From positions 124,001 through 188,000 of the forward strand of contig JAODUP010000485.1 of the NCBI GenBank assembly GCA_025642065.1: a stretch of DNA of 64,000 nucleotides. Direction: 5' to 3'. The stretch is from Paralvinella palmiformis. Taxonomy: Eukaryota; Annelida; Polychaeta; Terebellida; Alvinellidae. The notes beneath the pieces are model-generated. The model saw nothing but the letters and a program-made list of their open reading frames with translations, was not told where the DNA came from and did not search any database. Positions 44,201 to 54,298 of this stretch are shown piece by piece. Position 1 is the first letter of the stretch; the number at the start of each line of letters is the position of its first letter. The translations under genes and the position numbers were made by a program.

Positions 44201-47200
44201 CAGCTTGTTCAGGCATACCAGCTGCAGTAATGACGTACACCCTCCGGGTATGACAGCCTGTGTGGTTTTCCAAACCATTTCTAATCGCTTTGATGTTATA
44301 ACTAATAAACAAACATGCCTGATTGTAACTTCAGTTGGCAAGCATTATTAATTAATTGTTTCACACAAACTGGCAAGCAAAGTGTGCAATGTGAGCAATG
44401 CTTATTATTGTGTAGCTAATCATTGGGAGGTACTGGTGGGTAACAGTGCATGACTATCAAGTATTGTTACATAAAGCCTGTTATATGTTTGGGAAATCCA
44501 AATAACAGTTTGATGAAAATTAATCGTTGTTTATTGAATAATAATATTTTTGTAGGCAGCGATGTAGTGATTTTATTCTGACTCTGGCTCTTATTGTGTT
44601 GAATCCTATAGTGTGTGTCAAGGATGGCCCAAAACATCGTTCCTTCAGCTGGTAGGAAATATGACACTTGTATAAGTTGAGGTGCTTCCGAGAACTCCCT
44701 TTTCCCTTCCCCCAAAATCGACTTAATCACGAGTATATACTAATACTTTTTACCATGAGTAAGTACTCCGAGTATCTACTTGGAATACCTGCTCCGAGTA
44801 GTTTATATTCCAATTAGGTTGTCATGGAAGAAATATTTCTGAATTAAAAAATTAAGTGGTAAATTAATTTGTGGATTTTTTTTTGGTAGTGAACTTCAAT
44901 TCCAAATTTATCAATTCCAAATCCATTTTTTTTTAAATAAGCAATTCCAATTTTGGAATTGCCCATCAATTCCAAGTCTGGAATTGAATTGACCCTTTGT
45001 CTGCCACTTGGCAATATGTCCTATGTGTCAGCCAAAGCTAAATAACTCCGATCAACTCCTGATTTTGTTTGTTACTGTTTGTTTAATTCAATTTAATGTC
45101 TAGTCTCTGTTAACTGTGAAAAAAATATTCTTAACGGTAAGTAAATTTTAATGCTCATTGTATAAATACTGAGAGGTAGTTTTATTTATGCCAAAATGTG
45201 GATGTTTTACAGAAAATTAAATTCATATTGATTGGAAGAGTGCTTTACACTCTAGCTGTGTCAAATATGATTGGCTTTAATAAATTCTATGCTTTAAAAT
45301 TGGAAACAGATATTATGAGATTTTAAAAGATTATCAATATACTTATTGTTATTTATGTCTGACTTTACATATAGGATGATCCGAGACATTGTTTCCTAAA
45401 ACGTGATGAACAGATGGCCTTGGACATTCTTACTCGTGATCTGGCCTATGCAACACAGGTTTCATAAGAAGTTTTTTTTTTTGCATTTGTGCATTTGCAC
45501 TTGTCTTTGTGTTGTTATCTCGCACTCACCTTCTCTTGTGTCTTACTAACTCTCATTGTGTTGTCTTCATTTCAGATAGAAGAAGATAAACAATTTGCAG
45601 CATCTTTAGCAAATGAAGATAACAATTTGATGCCAAACAATACCAAAGAAGTACCGTTTAATGATTGTTTGGTAAGAATATTTGTTAAATATGATAGGGG
45701 AATTTTTCTCTTGGTAATCGTGTTCAGTAAACATAGTCAGTTGTAATCAGTTACTATGCCGGCACTGTTAATTACCATTTGCACCCTAGGCGAAACCGAT
45801 TTCCAGGTGCCGAAAGAAAAATTGGACCATTCGCCAAATTGGCAAAACACAAAAGCCACAATAACTTACTGTCCTTAAAGCATTTTCATTATAATAAAAT
45901 TCATAAATACAAACATTGCCAGCAACTGACATAACTTTTTTATATTATTAGTTCCATATTAAAGATTATGTAGAGATTCTGTATACACGGTATGCGTAAT
46001 GTGGCATACAAATGCACCATTGCAGTATACGATTTGTATGTTTCCATATACCGGTAAATGAATATCCATGCGTTTTCGGGCCCCTTCTGACCTGTTTCCT
46101 TAGGAAAATTTGTTAAGATAGCAGTTTTCCAGTTACAGTTATAAGCAGACTTGGGGTCAATTCAGGGCCAGAAAAATAATTTCAACACACACATTGAGTC
46201 AAAAACTGCTGAAGAGTTTCCCCACCAATGATGGTGTAGGTGTCAGTGTCAGACAACTGTTACTCAGCAAGGATCCATATGATAGGATTGTTTTAAATAT
46301 GTCAATTATGCCATTCTAGTCAAATTAATAATTTTTTTTAATACGTGTAGTATTATAGCACGATGTATTATTAATTACGTAGTCGAAATTTATTTTTATA
46401 ATGTAGTTTATGTATGTAGTCATGTTGTATCTCTCCATTTTGGAGGAAAAATAAATAAATATTGCTTCCCTGAAATGTTTTTTTTTTGTAAATGGTTCAA
46501 ACATTTAAAATTTTAATCTATCAGATTACTCATAAAGCTCTAATATTCATATTTTAAAATATTTCATGGTTATTACAATTTTATATTTCTTGATATAGAA
46601 TGACACGCCATGTCTTGCTACAATACGTGATGAGCAAGCTGCTTTGGATTGCCATTCTCGTGATATGGCCTACGCAATGCAGGTCTGTCATGAAAATGTA
46701 TTTATTGGTTTCAAGTATTTTTGCAATTAAATGTGTCTACCTTTATTTATTTATTTGTTTGTGTGTGTGTGCATTCTTAGCCATCTTTCCACTAGCATTA
46801 ACTCAGTCACGTTTTCCATTAAAATAAACGAGATAGTGACTAAAGTAATGATTTGATCAAAACGTCTCGCTGTTTGGTTCAAAATTGTGACGCGGTCGTT
46901 TATTTAGGAGTCTAGGTATAATGAAATGAAATGTCACTGTCTACAAAAGAACAAATCAACTAATTACAAAAACATTCACAAATCCAATACTCGCTGCTGA
47001 TGTAAATAAGACAAAGGATGATAATTGATGTTTTACGGCCACTTTTGTGAGGTAGGCTAAATGGGCCAAGCGACCTCCAAAGATAATGAGACGAAGTGAA
47101 AGACGAAACAACCTTCAGATATGCCCACGCCAGGATTCGAACATGGGTGGTAGTGATCTGTGGTCCAACCAGCTACTGCTAGACCACGGAGGCGCCCCCC

Positions 47201-47244
47201 AAATAAGACAAAGGAAGCCCGCTGCATGTTTGTATATGTGTGTA

Positions 47245-47290
<46 letters not shown>

Positions 47291-50200
47291 CTTGTACACC
47301 CTCATTTATATCATGATTAATTTCAGTTACAAGAAGATGAAAAACTTGCAGCCGCTTTAGAAAGAAAAGAAAGAAACCTGCTATCTGATGATTTGATAAT
47401 TGTAGATGATTCTTTTACAACAAAACCCGATGCACAGATGGCGACTGATCTGTATACTCATGACCTGGCCTATGCAACACAGGTAGGGTCTGAACAAATA
47501 TAAAAGTATTGGACCTTTTGCGATCGTCCACCCAGATGTGTAGTTGTCTCCTAGTTGACAGTGATAACAGTGGGAAACATTTTAAAACATGAACAAATAT
47601 TATTATTATTAGTTAACAGCAAATTTATATAATACTCTTTCCACCCCCAGATAGAGAGAGAGAGAGAGAGATGAGAGCCAGAGAGGCTGAATCTTCAGAG
47701 CTGCCTTACTAATGTACAAATACCACAATGACATATTTAAATTGTTACTGGATTTAGCATTACAGATTGTAGATCTATTTCTGCATTATGAAAAATATGG
47801 CTTGTGATACGTATTGTCCAACTCTCTTTTTTGTCATTGAGTTCTGGCACCATGATACCCTGCTTGACGTATATATGTCTATATCACATTGTAGTTATGG
47901 GCAATGAAATTCTAATAATGTATCTCGTAGTATGCAGGTTAGAAGTAACCAATGCAGTTACATATGACACAGTGTCCTGGTTTTGATGGATGTTGTCAAT
48001 ATTTGAGATATTGCAATTTATCAATCAGGTTGTCAGTGTGACACTGCAATGATCTGTTCCTTATATTGCAAGTACAATCGCCAGCGTTTTCATGGCAACA
48101 CCAGTTATATACAGCCTGTACAGCCAACCATTCGCTTGTTGATGCTCCGCTGTCATGGCGATGTCGGATGTGGTTTTGATACCTTTCTTTAGCGTGTGAA
48201 ATTCTTCAATGTGCCAATGAAACTCAATTCTTATTGTAACATGATTTTCACAATTGATAGACAGACTTCTGAGAGCTGATTGTGGAAAATGGTTCAGTTC
48301 TGGTACATCACTCATGCTGCTATCTTCACCCACTTTACACCTGCAGTGTGTAAGGTATTTTTGATGCTGTAAAGAATGCTTCTATTTATGGCAACTGAAA
48401 ATACCGATTATGCAATAAACGTAATAATGTAATATTTATTTAAATCAGTGCACAACAATAATGCATATGTTCCGTTTTGAGATTAACTTGCTCTTCACGT
48501 TGGAACTATTCGGTCATTGATTTGGTGCCATAGCGCATAATGTGTTCCTGGTAATGAGAGAGATATCACTAGGATGGATGGACGGATGGATGGATCAGTG
48601 GGCATGCAAGTGTGTGAGTGAGTGAGTGAGGTTATCTACTGTTAAATCCTTGTTTGAGCTATGTGATCTCAAAATCGTGTGTGTGTGTGTGTGTGTGTGT
48701 GGCTGGCTAACATCAGATGTTTTTTTCAATTAAGGAAGATGAAGAGCTAGCTCGGTCATTAGAACACTGCAATGAAACCAGGCCACATCCTAGGCAACAG
48801 AAACGATATAATACGAGAAACAGAGGCCAGTGTAATGTCAACATTCAGGTCCAATTAAATGGTGGTGCTTTGTCAAGAACAGTGCACAATGTACAACAAG
48901 ATATTCCAAATGATTATGAGGTAAGACTGTTCATGTTAAGATATGCTTTGGGGAAATCCATGATTATCATCATTTTCACAAGTGTACACAACATGAACCT
49001 GCTGTGCCCCCCCCCCCCACCCCTTGAGGGTGTATAGAAGTAAATGTTGAAAACGATAATTAAATGTTACTAATAGTATTTGATAGATGGCGCCAGTAGT
49101 CATTTTTCATCATTAGCTGTCCCGTGTTTTGAGGACGAGTAAGTGTGCAACCAATGGGCTCCTCATTTGTTCATAATTTTTCAACATTAAAAAGGTGTAC
49201 AGTTTGTATGTTTGTGAAAATAATGATAATCGTGGATAGCGCCTTAGAATGATGAATGGTGTTTAGTGACCAATTCGTACAGTAAAGCTCGAACTGTGTC
49301 ACATGCTTTTAGTCACCTCTTGGGGCTTTGTAGCCGCTCTGATAGAGTGGATGGCCACATTACAGACCTGTGCAGCCTCCGTATTCTTCCGTAATTGTTA
49401 CGGAGTTGAACACTAAATATGGAATTGTTAGTTTTGCTATGGAATTGTCGATCTCAGAATACTTAAAACCTCTCTACAGCATAATTGGGTTTTATAATTA
49501 TGCGTGTCAAACAAAGCGCCTGAATATCTCCCATTGGATTAGCATTGCGCGATAAGCATCGAATTTTGGTCTTCTTAGGAACTCATTACAATCGTTGATT
49601 AAAAACAATAACTATTCCACAAAAAAACCAAAAGCGGTAACGATAATACTTTTACGTAACGTTTAACATTTCTCGTTAATTTTTCATTGTATTGTTTAGC
49701 CTTGTTGTAATGCTAGATGTTCGAGAAGTTAGAAAATCCACAATCTTAAATAGCCACCAATAATTTTGTGCAGAATACTATTGATTGATGCCATTTTGAC
49801 GATAATGATAGACGGAGATGGTTACAGACGCTGCCGACTTCGGAGAAACATCCGCGACAAATACGCTGAAAACCGTACGGTTTGCTCATCTACGGCCATA
49901 GTTGTCATTTTATTAGTAAAATCGTAGTGCTTACAACAAAACCGTAGTACTTGACAGGTATGGGAAACCCCCTGGAATTATCCTCTACCTCGGGAAATCC
50001 TTGGAAACAGCTTTCTGGCGAATCTAAATCTATATCTCGGAAGTGGGCAGACATCCTATATTTCTCCATATCAGCAAATAATGATTAAAAAGTTGCCATT
50101 ATTCTCAGTATTGTCTGTCTATTTCAGACAGCTGAGCACAGCAGCCCAGATGTAACAAACAATGATATTACGTCATCATGACGATTGTTCCCGCCACTTG

Positions 50201-51664
50201 CTTTGCTGCACAATTATGCGCCATATTTTATTGCATGAAACATTTACAGACCGGGGATTCCCGTATTTAGACCCTTCTTTTATAATTAGGAGATGAAGTT
50301 CCGTGTTGCTTCTAGGACCCATTTTTACGGGTTTTCCGTATATTTTAACATAAAGCGCAATATAAAAAAATTCCCGGAGCACCGCACGGCGCAGAATAAA
50401 ATCCCATGACACACTGTTGTAAATGTTGTGCGCATTAATGGTCTCCTCATCACGTTAGCTTTAATAATGCCATACTACCGGTATGGCATTACCAGCAGAA
50501 AAGGCCAAATATTTATCATCCAATAGTTTCCTGATCTGAAATAATCCCATAATCTACCGCTGTAGCCATTTCAAATGTCATATTTATACATATTCGCTGA
50601 ATATAAGAATCAGGATTAAAGGATGGGGGAGATTTTGGTGGCCTGGTGATCTTGGCTGGTAAACGTCCATTTTGTATTAGGATGATCACATGACTCAAAT
50701 ACTCTCCTGATTGGCCAGTTGTCTTTGTTTACGGTAAATTAAAGCACATGGTCTTGTTTATATGGTGGATTTCTCTGGTGGATATATCTTGGGGTATGTG
50801 TTTGTGCCCCAAATGGTTTTCATGTCAAGTGCCCATGTTACATTAAAATCCCCCACATTTTTTAAATCTAAGACTAGTAATCTTGGATAACTGACTACTA
50901 GCTGTTTTTATGTTATATGGCAACAATGCCATGATTTGTACAGTGTTGGGAGATTCCTTGCCAGGGTTGGGACATTCGTTTCCCTTGATTGGTACATTGG
51001 AACATTTCATTCGGACAGTGTGGGACAAATGGCTGTTACTTGGTTGTACTAATAGTTGGTACCTAATACATCTGCATAGCAGCAAGAGAGATGATTGGTG
51101 TATTGGACTTGAACTGTGACAAATAAATTATATAAAAAATGTATGGAATTCTCTGTAGTGATGTACTGATCCAATGTAAATCATATGTAACATGTATGTT
51201 AATTATGTGGAATAATTATTTTTAAAAGTCATAGAAAAGAAAGGAAAAAAGAAAATTGTTGATTGTACTCTCTTTGTCTATATTGGTGGCTGTGTTTTAC
51301 GTATGAAAACATTCACGTGAAACGTATCAGGTATGAAAACGTGATATTACTGAAAGTGAAGTAAAATTACTGAAAATAGTCATCATATTACTGAAAGCAA
51401 CAAAGAGGGGTGCACCGGTCTGCCACAAACCTTTCTTAGTCAGATTCAGATCTATGCCTGAGGAGTTCAGATTCCAGCTGGCCTATCTTTGATGGGTATT
51501 TCTTCCTTCACTTTGCCTCATTGCCTTTGAAAATTGCTTAGTGACTGCAAAAGAAAACTTGAAGTCATTATGTTCTGAGCTTGCTTGGCCATTTCTGACA
51601 ATCAAGTGACCATAAGTTGCTATAAAACAACAGCATTTCTACATTTGTGAAATATGTATAATAA

Positions 51665-51724
<60 letters not shown>

Positions 51725-53149
51725 TCCGCATTTCAGGCATTACTGGACTTGACTGAACAAATTGGAGAAGCTAAACATCCTGGATTGGCTGAAGATGAGT
51801 TGAATACATTGCCTACCCAGATCTACTCTTCTCCCCAAGGAGCAGCAGCTGCCAAAGTCAAAGCTGAAAATCCAGAAGACAAGCAGTGTAGAATCTGTTT
51901 TGAGGATTTTGCCAGTGGAGATAACTTAAGAGCATTACCTTGCTGCCACAGATATCACAAAATATGCTTGGATACATGGATTCAGGTAATGTTTTAATTG
52001 AGGATATAGCCGATGTTAAGAATATAAAATTTGGTACTTGTATCCATCACAAAACATGTTTGGTTCCAGTAACTCTGATCCTGTTAGTGATGTAGCAATG
52101 GTTGTCCATAAAATAATTCTGGTATCTTCCTTTGAGGTTATCAGTGGACGTGCACGTGAATATTTATATGAGCATATCTATATCAGATGCTCACTACATT
52201 TACTGCATTCGACTCACATGGTCATGCTAGAAGTGGGAAAAACCTATTGCTAACTACATTTACTGCATTCAACTCACATGGTCATAATAGAAGTGGGAAA
52301 AACCTATTGCTAACTTCATATACTGCATTTGACTCAGATGGTCATGCTAGAAGTAGGAAAAACCTCTTGCTAACTTCATTTACTGCATTCGACTCAGATG
52401 GTCATGCTAGAAGTGGGAAAAACCCATTGCCAAATGTTTATACAGCTAAAACTTTCAACAAACTCTATTTCTCTCTGTAGGTTAGAAATACTGAAATTCA
52501 ATATGAAACCCGATATAAATGCTATTAATTAAATGTCATTTAATTTTCTCATACTCTGCAAATGCCATCCTCTTATCAGACCAATGCCGAGATAAAAACA
52601 TCTTGCACTTTAATAGAAGTAACCCCTGTATAAATGTTGTTTTTGCTGCGCTGTCTTAAGCTAGCCAATAACGACATATATTTAACTCCAACTGATGTAA
52701 ATATTAGAAACATACCAATGCAAAATGAGTTGGTGTCTGATGTAAGCGAATCACCATGGCACTTGACACTATTTCATGGAAACATTGTGCTTCTGGCCAT
52801 TTCCCATAGATATGGTATATGCGGCCACTCGTCGTGGCATCCAGGCTGAGCATAAAATACAGCGCCTAGATTAGGTCGTCTCCTGCCAAAATAAATCTGT
52901 ATCGCAGCACCAGAAACAATGTCATTTGCACACAATCATGGCACTTTATGTCTACCATAAGCCATACAAAATAACAGCTTCACCTGATCATGTGGTAATA
53001 TTTTTTATTTTTTCTTCTTATTGTTGTTTTTCCTGTTGCCTTCTTCCCAAATATCTTACTATTATCATATTTATTTATTGCAGACTAAGGCTAAATGTCC
53101 AATCTGTAACCTGGATGTTAAGGAAGAGTTGAAGCAGTTAAAACAATAA
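41209..53149 (+). CDS. gene 2: RING-H2 E3 ubiquitin ligase (spliced, 8 exons)
   Basis: Exons: 41209-41250, 45375-45458, 45576-45671, 46599-46682, 47327-47482, 48735-48920, 51737-51985, 53084-53149. They sum to 963 nt, 320 residues plus TAA, and every intron is phase 0. The C-terminal RING-H2 finger has C267, C270, C285, H287, H290, C293, C304 and C307, the full C3H2C3 set. Before it lies Y-E-A-L-L-D-L-T-E-Q-I-G-E-A-K and a G-L...L-P-T stretch as in RNF38/RNF44 and plant BIG BROTHER ligases (family knowledge). Residues 20-170 hold three copies of an acidic helical module ending A-Y-A-x-Q plus E-D-E-x-x-A-x-x-L. That second part resembles ubiquitin-binding MIU/UIM helices (inference). Expected role: transfer of ubiquitin from an E2; the substrate is unknown. 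No transmembrane segment or signal peptide. Confidence 0.9.
41776..42736. mobile_element. TIR element with 'tatactcgcttata' ends, pogo/mariner-like
   Basis: The left end 'taccacatatactcgcttat' and the reverse complement of the right end ('taccgtgtatatactcgctt') form a terminal inverted repeat. The interior contains two copies of a block of about 220-300 bp (about 42006-42310 and 42345-42560) sharing 'gatccaaataacagtttggt' and 'gactatcaagtattatta'. A third copy of the block is in the element ending at 44741. No transposase coding here. Assignment to pogo/Tigger rests on end similarity to the relic at 54299-55405 and is inference. Confidence 0.6.
43044..44741. mobile_element. TIR element nested inside the hAT-type MITE
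   Basis: The left end 'tgtatactcacgtattagtc' and the reverse complement of the right end ('gtatatactcgtgattaagt') are inverted repeats like those of the 41776-42736 element. It contains an internal duplication of about 145 bp ('ggtgtatacctgtggctcac' near 43240 and 'ggtgtatatctgtggctgac' near 43372), a BED-finger transposase fragment, and near its right end the same block found twice in the 41776 element. Its insertion point interrupts the MITE reference sequence. Confidence 0.65.
43609..43975 (+). pseudogene. BED zinc finger and hAT-like transposase fragment
   Basis: In one frame, 43609-43746 reads W-N-F-Y-G, C-K-E-C, then L-K-C-H-R-E-K-C. That is the W..F / C-x2-C / H-x4-C pattern of a BED finger, the DNA-binding domain of many hAT transposases. 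A second open stretch, 43757-43975, reads QLDELVSHAFYVCNIPFNVI and S-H-P-E-M. It resembles the hAT region that follows the BED finger ('F...N.PF.VV.HPE'). The catalytic and dimerisation regions are missing and the two parts are out of frame, so it is a relic. Confidence 0.7.
45375..45458 (+). CDS. gene 2 exon 2: module copy 1, first half
   Basis: Acceptor 'tttacatatag', donor CAG|gtttca (a weak donor with no +4/+5 match). It encodes residues 15-42, ending R-D-L-A-Y-A-T-Q. Nearly the same 18-residue stretch ends exons 4 and 5, showing tandem exon duplication. Phase 0 both sides. Confidence 0.85.
45576..45671 (+). CDS. gene 2 exon 3: module copy 1, second half
   Basis: Acceptor 'gtcttcatttcag', donor TTG|gtaaga. 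It encodes residues 43-74, beginning I-E-E-D-K-Q-F-A-A-S-L-A, a short acidic amphipathic helix with the A-x-x-L core seen in MIU-type ubiquitin-binding motifs. Only 117 bp separate it from exon 2. Confidence 0.85.
46599..46682 (+). CDS. gene 2 exon 4: module copy 2, first half
   Basis: Acceptor 'ttcttgatatag', donor CAG|gtctgt. It encodes residues 75-102, ending S-R-D-M-A-Y-A-M-Q. Exactly the same length (84 nt) and phase as exon 2, with R-D-E-Q-x-A-L-D aligned. Confidence 0.87.
47019..47200 (-). mobile_element. SINE-A, full length, minus strand, with 15-bp target-site duplication
   Basis: The tail 'attgatgttttacggccact' is at the left and the head 'gctagaccacggaggcgccc' at the right. The flank AAATAAGACAAAGGA at 47004-47018 recurs exactly at 47201-47215. 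It lies in intron 4 of gene 2, just left of a (TA)n tract (47248-47286). Confidence 0.93.
47327..47482 (+). CDS. gene 2 exon 5: module copy 2, second half, fused to copy 3, first half
   Basis: Acceptor 'gattaatttcag', donor CAG|gtaggg. It encodes residues 103-154. It starts L-Q-E-D-E-K-L-A-A-A-L-E (matching exon 3) and ends T-H-D-L-A-Y-A-T-Q (matching exons 2 and 4). It therefore contains what are two exons in copy 1, so an intron was lost or never present here. Confidence 0.88.
47483..48734. other. gene 2 intron 5 (1.25 kb)
   Basis: Contains (GA)n at about 47651-47671, (GT)n at 48679-48702 and 'gatggatgga' repeats near 48571-48595. A 90-codon open frame on the minus strand (48061-48333) has a mixed, protein-like composition but no secure identity. 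Confidence 0.5.
48735..48920 (+). CDS. gene 2 exon 6: module copy 3, second half, and basic linker
   Basis: Acceptor 'ttttttcaattaag', donor GAG|gtaaga. It encodes residues 155-216. It starts E-D-E-E-L-A-R-S-L-E, two residues shorter at its start than the equivalent parts of exons 3 and 5. A basic, glutamine- and asparagine-rich linker follows (Q-K-R-Y-N-T-R-N-R), ending N-D-Y-E just before the RNF38-like block. Confidence 0.87.
51413..51630 (+). mobile_element. SINE-A-like, very diverged copy
   Basis: Retains the order 'gtctgccacaaacc', 'gagttcagattccagc' (B-box position), 'cttcactttgcctcattgcc', 'gcttggccatttctgaca' and 'accataagttgctataaaac'. Similarity is patchy. Confidence 0.45.
51664..51722. 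repeat. (GT)n(TA)n(CA)n compound microsatellite
   Basis: Lies 14 bp upstream of gene 2 exon 7, so it abuts the acceptor region and could affect its recognition through length change. Confidence 0.95.
51737..51985 (+). CDS. gene 2 exon 7: pre-RING helix and most of the RING-H2 finger
   Basis: Acceptor 'cattccgcatttcag', donor CAG|gtaatg. It encodes residues 217-299. The first part (ALLDLTEQIGEAK, G-L-A-E-D-E-L-N-T-L-P-T) matches the conserved block before the RING in RNF38/RNF44 and BIG BROTHER-type ligases. C267-x2-C270, C285-x-H287-x2-H290-x2-C293 and the W297 that helps bind E2 follow. Confidence 0.93.
52193..52432. repeat. minisatellite, 60-bp unit, four copies
   Basis: Four copies of a 60-bp unit beginning 'ctacatttactgcattcgac' and including 'ggtcatgctagaagtgggaa'. 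The unit is a multiple of three and lacks stops in one frame, so a 97-codon frame (52187-52480) spans the array. It lies within intron 7 of gene 2 with no sign of being an exon. Confidence 0.93.
52433..53083. other. gene 2 intron 7, right part
   Basis: Nothing recognised besides AT-rich sequence and a T-rich tract before the last acceptor. Confidence 0.5.
53084..53149 (+). CDS. gene 2 exon 8: last zinc ligands and stop
   Basis: Acceptor 'tttatttattgcag'. It encodes residues 300-320 and TAA (53147-53149): T-K-A-K-C-P-I-C-N completes the RING-H2 finger with C304 and C307 and is followed by a short lysine/glutamate-rich end. An intron between the sixth and seventh zinc ligands splits the finger over two exons. 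Confidence 0.92.
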   Translation, partial: TKAKCPICNLDVKEELKQLKQ

Positions 53150-53320
53150 CATTAATCACAGCAGTAGCGTGTTTGCGGACGTTGGCAGCTATCTGGGTAT
53201 TAAAATCGTGGATGTTCCGTGTGAAATATTATTGCTGTAATTGTTATTCAGATGTTTGAATAGGTTCTTGCAGCTTCTACTTGCCCCAGTCCACTAAGTT
53301 TGATAAGATTATCTAGCAGA

Positions 53321-53326
53321 AATAAA
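53321..53326 (+). terminator. candidate polyadenylation signal of gene 2
   Basis: AATAAA 172 bp after the gene 2 stop codon; the first such motif downstream. Confidence 0.5.
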
Positions 53327-54298
53327 TGACAGTATGTGATAGAAATCTTTACAATCTGAAAAACCTATATACATGTACTACTGACTTGCTTGTAAGCTAA
53401 GGGAATTTGTTTTATGTAGATGTTAGTCAGGTCTGTATTTATGCAAATATATATATATATATATATATAAGTTTATGTATCCAATGCATGTATGTATCCA
53501 AATCCCACTTGTGTCTGTGAATGTTGGATGGGAGGGTTTGCACGAATCCTGGAATATACTTGATTTTAATACCACTCCTGGAATACTCCCATAACCTCCT
53601 TCTTGGCCGCCAACACTATCCCGGTCTTTTCAATACATGAAAACAAAATCAGGGAAAGAGCCACATCATGTTAGGAATGCCTGCGCCTTATAATTACCTG
53701 TTTCGACCTGTATCTGTTCCGTTGATCAAATGCTAACATACTCCCAGAAAGTATTGATTGGATCCTGGAAAAATGGATATTTTGATAAACAAATGTCCTG
53801 GAAAACCATACATAAGGAAGTGTATGAATCCCGGGATGGTTCCTTCATCAATGAAAGATTTCAGTCTGTTAAACTCGTTTCCCTCGGGAGGTGACCCCTC
53901 AGTAGGTTTCCCACCTGAGACCAGTGTTGAGGATAAATAAAGTGATAAATAAATCATCTGTTAATTATTATAATAATAATATTATTGGTACAAATGGCAG
54001 TCGTTTTATGTGCCTGGCTGGCTGAAATGAGGGAGTCATTATGGTCTGTAATTTACTGTAAAATAGATTTAATAAAGTGCTGTTACTAAAATGAGCCATT
54101 AAAGGCACCATATAATGACAACCCAATACGATATATGTAAAAGCCAATAATAAAACTGAACAATTGATACTATTTATTAGTGAAAATAATGTTAACCATC
54201 ATATAATCAGTAATTGTATTTTTATCACGTATATTAAATTAATTTTGAAATTTGTCCATATTAACAATGCTGTGATTGACCAACTTTGCTTATTGTCA
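53327..54298. other. intergenic, nothing coding
   Basis: Contains a (TA)n tract at 53450-53470, a 'tcctggaaa' element fragment at 53730-53830, and AT-rich sequence. Confidence 0.45.

Larger units (their letters stand above)
42958..45003 (-). mobile_element. hAT-type MITE, inverted copy carrying a second element
   Basis: Left end CAGGCATGGGGTCAATTCC, right end GAATTGACCCTTTGTCTG. The right part (about 44745-45003) is the reverse complement of the reference copy at 18608, including the 'aagtaggtacttggagtacc' segment. The flanks CCACTCAG (42950-42957) and CCACTTGG (45004-45011) agree at 6 of 8 positions, consistent with an old 8-bp duplication. The MITE sequence is split at a point before 'taatactttttacc' by the TIR element at 43044-44741. 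Confidence 0.75.
42855..45060 (+). mobile_element. SINE-B interrupted by a hAT-type MITE
   Basis: The left part (about 42855-42957) reads 'ttggcgcagtgtttgggtga', 'gctgcaaatctcctgcctgt' and 'ttcaatctgactcatgcctg'. The right part (from 45004) resumes with 'ccacttggcaatatgtccta' and 'gccaaagctaaataactccg'. Together they match the body of the SINE-B at 32826. The interruption is exactly the MITE at 42958-45003. Confidence 0.6.
41251..45374. other. gene 2 intron 1 (4.1 kb), filled with nested transposons
   Basis: Holds the TIR element at 41776-42736 and the split SINE-B with its hAT-type MITE and inner elements at 42855-45060. The first 500 bp and the last 300 bp are unassigned AT-rich sequence. 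Confidence 0.75.
48921..51736. other. gene 2 intron 6 (2.8 kb)
   Basis: Contains a diverged SINE-A at 51413-51630 and a (GT)n(TA)n(CA)n tract at 51664-51722. It also has two CpG-richer stretches (about 49795-49910 and 50150-50420). The second holds TTACGTCA at 50168-50175 and TTCCCGCC at 50188-50195. No exon could be supported. Confidence 0.5.
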
